Notes under the pieces: generated by a model | Databases searched by the model: none | Told to the model about the DNA's origin: nothing | What the model saw: the letters and a program-made list of their open reading frames with translations, nothing else | Assembly (NCBI GenBank): GCA_022376515.1 | Contig: WTXI01000447.1 | Coordinates: forward strand, 1-24,934 | Direction: 5' to 3' | DNA: 24,934 bases | DNA from: Lactifluus volemus | Lineage: Eukaryota > Basidiomycota > Agaricomycetes > Russulales > Russulaceae | Part shown: piece after piece, positions 19,163 to 24,934 of the stretch | How the letters are laid out: the number at the start of each line of letters is the position of its first letter | How positions within the stretch are numbered: position 1 is the first letter of the stretch | Translations under genes and position numbers: made by a program

Positions 19163-22073
19163 CTATGGACTCTTACGCCTTCCGAGTAAGTCTGCTAACT
19201 TGGTAGCGGCGACACCGTGTCCTGTGCTTACACTCTGCCTGACGGTACCCTCTGCAGCCTCTTGATCCAAACCTTTCCCGTGTAAACGTGTAGACTTGGA
19301 ATCCCTTATCGTACGTCCACCCCCAAGCACAAGGGAAAACCGCTTTGCAAAACCCTCGCCGTTCCCATTTGCTCGCGCAGTAACTGGCGTCGTTTGTATC
19401 CCCACGGTGGGCAAAGAAAAACGCTTCCGTCGACGGACCGTATCCTCGATACGTGGTGCTGAAGACGTGATAGGGCCGCGGTCGAGGAAGGGAGGGATAT
19501 CGAGGACGGCGCGCCGAAATCGTTGACGCTCGAAGGAGATGAGGGCGAAACATCGGTAGACTCATCCGCCTGTGAAGAAAAGTGAACAGTACTCGGCTAG
19601 GTGTTTCCTGTAGCTTCGCTCCCTGGAAATTCTCGAGGACCTGAAGAAATGAACTTGGACGTGGAGTAGACCCTATTTGAGCCATCGGAAGCAGAGATTC
19701 GCCTTGCTCGCGTCTATGTGGCTCACGAGCCTCGACAGTATCATCCACAACATCATCGATGCGCGTGAGGGCACGTTTTGGCATACTTTGATCGAAAGCC
19801 ATGAGGAGTGAAGGCGGGCGAGTAGGCGCGAGCGCCGGTGTCGACTGCCAGGAGGGAAAGTTCGATAAGGTAAATGTTGGCGTCGGGGATATGTTGAGAG
19901 ACGTAGACGGTGTGATTACAGGGAAAACTGTCTCGTAACATGCATCACATGCGCGGGCAGGTTTTCCAGACCCCTTAGTATTTGAATCAAGTACGTAGAA
20001 GGTCTGCGGGGAGAAATTTTTAATAGTGTAGGCAGCGCTTCTCTTGGATCCACTTACGCTTCCAGAACAGCTCGCACAAATACAACGACCGCACAATCTA
20101 CAGTGATGCCGTCTTCTTCGCCAGCCAAACACCTTTCCGCAGCGCATGCAACTTTCTGTCCTTCCGTCGGGAATCCAAACAGCGGGTACAAAATGTTCGA
20201 CCCTACCACGTTTGGGCCGTTTTTGGCGCATCCTCTGGTAGATGTGGTAGAGCCTGCAACGTCCGTCTAAGATGGTTTGTGGACGTAGATGACGAAAGTG
20301 TAGAGTTTGGGTGAATCACATTCAACGATGCTAGTAGAGCTGTTTTGGCATTACGGATAGCCGTACTCCATGCATCACGTTCATCTTCACTCGCTGGAAA
20401 TTCCGAAAGTCAGAAACTAGAAAGGTGGCCCGGAGTACGACTTACCAGCGTAAACAGCAAATGAACCTTCTGGGCTCCAGACTTCGAATCTAGACTCTTC
20501 TCCCACTTCTGTGGGCGCGGTGACAACTATCTCCAAGTCTACAAGCTCTGCTTTGCCTTTGAATGACCATCTGTCTTCGCAATTCCCGCTGCTCGCCTGA
20601 CGTTTCTTAATCTTTGTCGGGCTGACGATACTCCGACTAGACGGGGCGCTCTGGCTGGGCTGGGTAGGTGGTGCGGGCTGCGAAATGCCAGTGGGCGGGA
20701 ACACGGGACCGGAATTCCCCGTTTTTGGATGGCTGCGCGGCGCAGACAACTTTGCTCCTTCGCTGCGGCTACGCGAACGCGCCATCGTTGGACGTGGGAA
20801 GGGTCGAGCCTTGACCCCTTTCCAGTCCCAACGATCAGTAGGCTCGCTATCATCCTTGTCGAGGTTAGCGACCCAGAGAAGACAATCCGAGAAAAGAAGG
20901 AAGTCGCGTTCTTTCGGAAACGAGCCACGTTCTAATTGTAGGAGAGAGCCGCGTTTGAGAAATGTGCGACCTGGTGCGATGAGCTGGAATGGCAGATTGG
21001 GCGTGTTACGTTGAAGAGCTAGAAGGGCAAGCGTCTGAGCGTGGGCATGAAGAGAGGCATCCAAGGAAGTCGTGACTAGAAGACGGAAATATGAATTAAT
21101 GAGACCAAAAGCAGGTCAAAACTTGACGTACTCTTGGAGACGAGGGTGTGAACGGATACGAGCGAGGCATACTCAGGGTCTTCTGTGTCAGTGCACTTTA
21201 TGAGATCCTTAAGAAGAAGAAGATATCTTGGGCAACGCTGGACGATTGTGAGAAGCCAATCTCGTAATTTAAGTTTTCCGCAACGAGGGTCGGTTTCCTG
21301 TCTGGCGACGAACGCAGAAAAGGCCGGATTGGTGTTGAGGAGGGTTGTCAAAGCAGCCAATGATGAGCTGAAGGACGTAACAAACGGTGTATAGAGAGAC
21401 AGATATGGGAAATGCGACAAAAGAACTGGAGACAGTGGTGGGGGGGTTAAGGGTAATTGTGCAGATACCTCGGGGTCAACGGTGGGATGAAGGTGTTCAC
21501 TGAGCGAGGAGAAGAACGCGCGATGAAGGTTCCAAATATCAATGAAGTTGGAGAATATGGAAGTGAGATTTGTACGGTCGAGGAGAGACTGCGACGTATC
21601 AAGGGCGGCAATAATAGGTGTAAGAAATAACTGATGGATAGATCGTGGTCAACGAACAAGGTCAGACAAGAGCTAAGAGGTTAAACACACTTCATAAATA
21701 AGGTCAAGGCCTTGGACATATGTTCGTTCGGTTTCATAAAATTCTTCAATGATCTTACGCCGCTTTGCGCCACGATCTTCATCAGGGGCCCGATAGCCAC
21801 GTCTCCGAACGCCCTTACGATGGACTTCTATGGACGTTCTCCCAGACCTTGATTTGTTAGTTGGTGAGGAAAGTGGGGTTGCGGGTGTACCATGTTCTGA
21901 GAGGGACTCGAATGAGACGAGGCTAACGACGGACTGTCTATTCAGGTGAGACTGGGAGGGACGGGAAGAGACATGCGACGAAAGGGAAGATGGGTCGCTG
22001 ATGAAGAGGGTAATTGTGTAGAAGGAAAGTCAGAGGTTGCGGAAGGGAAAGGTACTTTTTGAGGGAAAGACAT
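19163..22073 (-). CDS. DH-PH-FYVE Rho-family guanine nucleotide exchange factor (FGD-like)
   Basis: Activates a Cdc42/Rho-type GTPase, with phosphoinositide targeting. From about 22073 (MSFPQKVPFP) a Ser/Pro-rich N-terminus leads to the DH domain: RRKIIEEFYETERTYVQGL (exon ending 21691), LFLTPIIAALDTSQS, then IVQRCPRYLLLLKDLIK (exon 21132-21630). A split PH domain follows in exon 20446-21075 (TFLKRGSLLQLE, RDFLLFSDCLLWV; a long disordered insert; ESRFEVWSPEGSFAVYA) and exon 20058-20393 (EDERDAWSTAIRNAKTALL). The FYVE finger reads ESCMRCGKVF, RRRRHHCRLCG, CICASC, then across intron 20004-20057 ARACDACYE. The first-exon frame near 21930-22030 and the 3' end (19470-19660) are not settled. The last frame, ending TAG at 19163, reads RRRKRFSLPTVGIQTTPV and FAKRFSLVLGGG. 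Confidence 0.9.
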
Positions 22074-22286
22074 AGATATGGTCTCAGATTATACATACAA
22101 CATACATACAGTATAGTACGTTTATCGCTTCCGCGCTCACGTTACGCCAGGTTACCCCCCTTACCCCTACTTTCTAAATATGGTTTAGTCAAACTCGGCC
22201 ATCGGCGACTGTACAGTTTCAAGCCACAGCCACAGAAAGTCCTCGTTCAAACCCTTTTTGTTTTGTCCCTTCCTCAATCCCTCGAT
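22074..22286. promoter_or_regulatory. Divergent promoter region between the GEF and eL28 genes
   Basis: 213 bp between divergent start codons. It contains pyrimidine-rich tracts (near 22160-22170 and 22250-22285) such as often precede ribosomal-protein starts. No specific factor site recognised. Confidence 0.4.
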
Positions 22287-23190
22287 ATGACATCCGATCT
22301 CGAATGGCTCCTCCTCCGCGTACGGGTTATTGTCTTGAATATCCTACTCTGATTAACACTTGAATAGGGAAACAATTCTTTTGTCGTTAAACGTCTCCCT
22401 GAATGTGCCATCTTTTCTAAAGAGCCTGTGAGTTCATTCCCCCAAGTTCGTGACATATCGCGGCTCACAAGCCTGCAGGGAAACCTCACCAATATCCACT
22501 CACAAAAGTATTCTGGTCTCGCTAATCCCAAAGTTAGCGTCTTGCACCGTGTTCCCTTTCTCATGGTTGACATCCGTTTCGTTATATTAGACCATCGACG
22601 TGAGATCTTCGCCCAACGGCATTGCCATTACCCACCGCAAGAAATCTGCATCCCTGCATGCCATTCGCCCTGCGTATGCCTCCAATACTATTGGCAGCCG
22701 GACCGGCCCTCGTCGAGCCCTCGGCATTGCCGCACAACCTGCCAAGCGTGGCTACCGGCCTGACCTCCGTGCGGTAAGCCTACCACGTCATGCGTCCTAT
22801 CTATCGTCGATTTCGGCTCTATCTCCGAAATTCCGCATTCTCGTTAGAACCCACTGGAAACGCCGTCAGGTGCTATGAAGGATGGGCGTGGACATGTTTG
22901 CAAGATAAACCTCTGCTCAGATGGAGCCGATCAAACTCCTCTGAGTTTGTCGTCATACGCTATCGGGCTTCGTTCGATATTAGTCGCGAGTGCCCGACGA
23001 ATTGGCGATGACATTCTACCAATCTCTGCCCCCATCCCCATCCCATCCGCCTCTTGAATATTACTTCTTACTGATTTCACTTAACCAGGCCACCCTAGCT
23101 CGCGTATCTGCCATCATCGCAACACAAAAGGAACCGAAGGCAGACCCGCCAAAGAAACTCCGTGGCAAAAAGGCGAGGGATTTTGTATAA
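22287..23190 (+). CDS. RPL28: 60S ribosomal protein eL28
   Basis: Large-subunit ribosomal protein, 143 aa, a normal length for the eukaryote-specific eL28 family. Exons 22287-22319, 22368-22427, 22479-22532, 22591-22773, 23089-23190 sum to 432 nt. The protein starts MTSDLEWLLLRGNNSFVVKR, continues SKEPGNLTNIHSQKYSGLAN, GIAITHRKK, KRGYRPDLRAATLARVSA, and ends PPKKLRGKKARDFV. The first three introns are about 50 nt; the fourth is 315 nt (see the separate entry). The usual yeast RPL28 symbol refers to a different protein (uL15), so the symbol here follows the animal/plant eL28 naming. Confidence 0.95.
22774..23088 (+). other. Unusually long eL28 intron; possible snoRNA host
   Basis: 315 nt, GT...AG, against about 50 nt for the other introns of the gene. 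It contains strong local hairpins: TCGGGC...GCCCGA around 22955-23000, AAACTC...GAGTTT at about 22930, and ACGCC...GGCGT around 22860-22910. An H-box-like AGATAA lies after the last-named hairpin and an ACA lies a few bases after the first. That is loosely H/ACA-like, but the spacing is not clean. A C/D reading (near-consensus GCGATGA at about 23008, CTGA near 23070) is weaker. Confidence 0.3.
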
Positions 23191-23669
23191 GCACTTGTCC
23201 TTTCTCCTTCCTTTCTCTGCCTTGCCACTTTGCATTGTTATCACGCAGTCAATATAATGCATTTCAATCTACGATAGCGAATGCGATGCAGTTTCTTGTG
23301 ACTACCTTGGGTGTTAATGCAAGGCACATGTCCTAGCAAGCCTATTTTAGATCTCACGCTGTGCTGAGGGATGTAGATTTCTTATCTCGCGCTCGCTGTA
23401 CTGTACGTTTTTGGCCAGAGTCAAGTATTTATGACGTGCTGTTTTCCCTCCAGTGTAACACATATCGACTCTGGACATCAAATACTTTACATTAAAGATA
23501 AGATGAAACTACGGCCTCGTCCGCGTGCAAAACAAAATTTGTGCCCAAAAGGTGGACATTTCTGTATCCCTTCTCTGACACCACACACACACGACTAACT
23601 TATACCCATCGCAATAGAAGTACATATACCTCTTCCTTACATAAATTTCATCTTAATTTCGATTCGGCT
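23191..23669. other. Convergent 3' intergenic region
   Basis: 479 bp between the eL28 stop (+) and the stop of the minus-strand hypothetical. AT-rich with no supported ORF; presumably both 3' UTRs. Confidence 0.5.
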
Positions 23670-24157
23670 TTAGATAGCAACCTTGCCTCCTGGTTGAGAG
23701 ATGCGCGCGTTGATGTTAGACGCTCCGCACTGTTCTCTGCGTTGCCAAGTCTTGTCCGCCCTGTGCTGAGGGTTCTCACGCAGCTGTCGTTCGTTATCAT
23801 GGGCACCGTGACTTTTGCGACGTTCCTTCTTGGGTGGCGCTTCCTCGTCACGGCGCGTATGCGCAACATTCGGTTCGGTTCCTGGTGCAGCAGGACGAGG
23901 ATAGTCTGTAGGCTGCCCGGGTGACGCCGGAACGGCTTCGTCACTAGTTTGCAAGTACAAGCATTACGGTCCACATCAGTCAGATAGAGCGACATGTGCA
24001 TCATGAGAAACAACCGACACTTGAAAATTAGGTCGAGCGCGATTAGGAAGTGACAAGCGTCTTCCACCGACTCTGACTGGAGGGGTTTTTTTTTTTTGTG
24101 AGGTTCAGTGACATGAGTGGTATTGTGTGACGTACTAGCGGGAGAAGGCTGAGACAT
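23670..24157 (-). CDS. Small hypothetical protein, 136 aa
   Basis: Two exons (24021-24157 and 23670-23943) join across a 77-nt intron in frame to 137 codons including TAA. It starts MSQPSPASTSHNTTHVTEPH and contains PASPGQPTDYPRPAAPG, a charged stretch PPKKERRKSHGAHDNERQ, and ends NINARISQPGGKVAI. It is highly charged and disordered, with no membrane segment or signal peptide. I do not recognise the family, though the short RISQPGGK end looks like a conserved motif. The ATG at 24155-24157 is 112 bp from the divergent S-formylglutathione hydrolase start. The donor choice (after DLIF) is the least certain point. Confidence 0.55.
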
Positions 24158-24269
24158 GCTGTTAAGTGATTCAACGGAGGGTCCGGGATAATACTCTCTC
24201 GACAATCAATCGAGTTATACCCATGACGTCACTCAGCGATCCCGCGGTCTTGCAGCGATCCTCATCATC
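24158..24269. promoter_or_regulatory. Possible bidirectional promoter
   Basis: 112 bp between divergent ATGs at 24157 (-) and 24270 (+). It contains ATGACGTCA (about 24222-24230), an 8-bp palindromic CRE/ATF-type TGACGTCA site. Confidence 0.45.
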
Positions 24270-24934
24270 ATGTCTGGGGCAGCGCTCGAAAAGGTCTCAT
24301 CAATAAGGCTTTTGGGGCGATCTTGTCAAGTACAAATTTAAAGTAGGTGGGGGTTCTTCTAGCTGGCGTCGCTTTGAGAGATCGATCTCGGTTCGTTAGT
24401 CTGCGCTCTTGGTGGTTTAGATGCAAGTTTCAACTTGTTCTTACCTGAAGATGCTGCAAGGACAAAAGTTCCAGTCCTCTTCTATCTCGCAGGCTTGACT
24501 TGCACGGAAGACACTGGGTACGCCTGGTCTCGCTGCTGCCCAATATGCGACGATGCCTACTACCATCGTTCAATTTCTTAGCGCTCATAAGGGAACTTTT
24601 TTGGCCCAGCTGCCAAAGAAGGCATTGCGATCCTCTGTCCTGATACCTCCCCCCGTGGTGCAGGAATCGAAGGTGAAGATGATGATTGGGATTTCGGTAC
24701 AGGTATGTTTCCCCGGACTCGGATTTATGGGGATTGGGCCACCATCTTCGATTGGGTTTTTTAAACAGGGGCTGGTTTCTACGTGGATGCACCAATCCAA
24801 AGTACGCTCGCCATTACAACATGCGCACGCACATCCAATTCGAGATCCCGCAAGTTTTGGAAATCGCTGGTCTACCGATCGTGAATTTTCAAAGCCTGGC
24901 AGTTGTTTTCCCCTTCTCGTTGTACTGAATCGAC
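24270..24934 (+). CDS. S-formylglutathione hydrolase (esterase D family), 3'-partial, several apparent frameshifts
   Basis: Hydrolyses S-formylglutathione in formaldehyde detoxification. Start ATG at 24270 (MSGAALEKVSS). Recognisable blocks: LVKYKFK; after an intron ending near 24399, LGGLDASFNLFLPEDAA and LFYLAGLTCTEDTG; after another, AHKGTF; then AAKEGIAILCPDTSPRG and EGEDDDWDFGTG; after an intron ending near 24769, GAGFYVDA, NPKYARHYNMRTHIQFEIPQ. These blocks lie in different frames. I count about four single-base losses: two in 24300-24320, one in the T-run near 24600, one near 24791. The catalytic GHSMGG serine lies past the window edge. The family is secure. Since a similar slip occurs at the other end of the window, sequencing error at contig ends is the simplest explanation, but a decaying gene is possible. 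Confidence 0.85.

Noticed and set aside
24089..24098. Short T-run as a possible second retroelement tail
   Set aside because: About ten T's, inside the coding frame of the small hypothetical protein (a Lys run), with no flanking duplication.
1..24934. CRISPR arrays, bacterial operons, prophage or secondary-metabolite cluster
   Set aside because: Intron-rich eukaryotic genes throughout, no spaced direct repeats, and no polyketide, peptide-synthetase or terpene-cyclase signatures.

Overview
The window looks like nuclear DNA of a filamentous basidiomycete fungus. The genes are dense, lie on both strands and are cut by many short GT-AG introns (mostly 45-68 nt, some with branch points such as TACTAAC). 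Several families are typical of Agaricomycete genomes: a QDE-1-type RNA-dependent RNA polymerase, a DUF1752/AreA-like domain, a MARVEL-type four-helix protein, and a LINE fragment with the CPCG...H...CPLY tail of basidiomycete non-LTR retroelements. I had no search tools, so family names rest on motifs I recognise and on reading frames that join across canonical splice sites.

Layout, left to right. 3-1712 (+): NAD-malic enzyme, 5'-partial, with one apparent frameshift. 1774-2951 (+): U1A/U2B''-type spliceosomal protein with two RRMs. About 2950-6260: a gene-poor, rearranged stretch with a perfect 148-bp inverted repeat (3721-4038), a 5'-truncated LINE with poly(A) tail and target-site duplication (4305-4978) inserted in an exon of a DUF1752-domain gene (-), a 242-bp segment flanked by 11-bp direct repeats, and a hypothetical coding region (-). 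6388-10748 (+): RNA-silencing RNA-dependent RNA polymerase whose catalytic DYDGD motif sits on a 12-nt micro-exon. 11198-11955 (+): membrane-anchored LysM protein. 12045-12867 (+): MARVEL-like membrane protein. about 13400-16303 (+): large disordered protein with a PAM2 motif. 16375-18909 (-): 661-aa WD40 protein with 11 exons. 19163-22073 (-): DH-PH-FYVE Rho-family GEF. 22287-23190 (+): ribosomal protein eL28 with one unusually long intron. 23670-24157 (-): small hypothetical protein. 24270-24934 (+): S-formylglutathione hydrolase, 3'-partial and broken by several 1-nt indels.

The genes do not form one pathway. The strongest thread is RNA biology: an RdRP, a long perfect hairpin locus about 2.3 kb from its 5' end, a spliceosomal RRM protein, and a PAM2 protein expected to dock on poly(A)-binding protein. 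The most unusual observations are the frame-neutral micro-exon carrying the RdRP active site, the perfect hairpin, and the LINE insertion that could create an in-frame chimeric exon. Single-base frameshifts cluster at the two ends of the window while the genes I could model across the middle read intact, which suggests low-quality contig ends.
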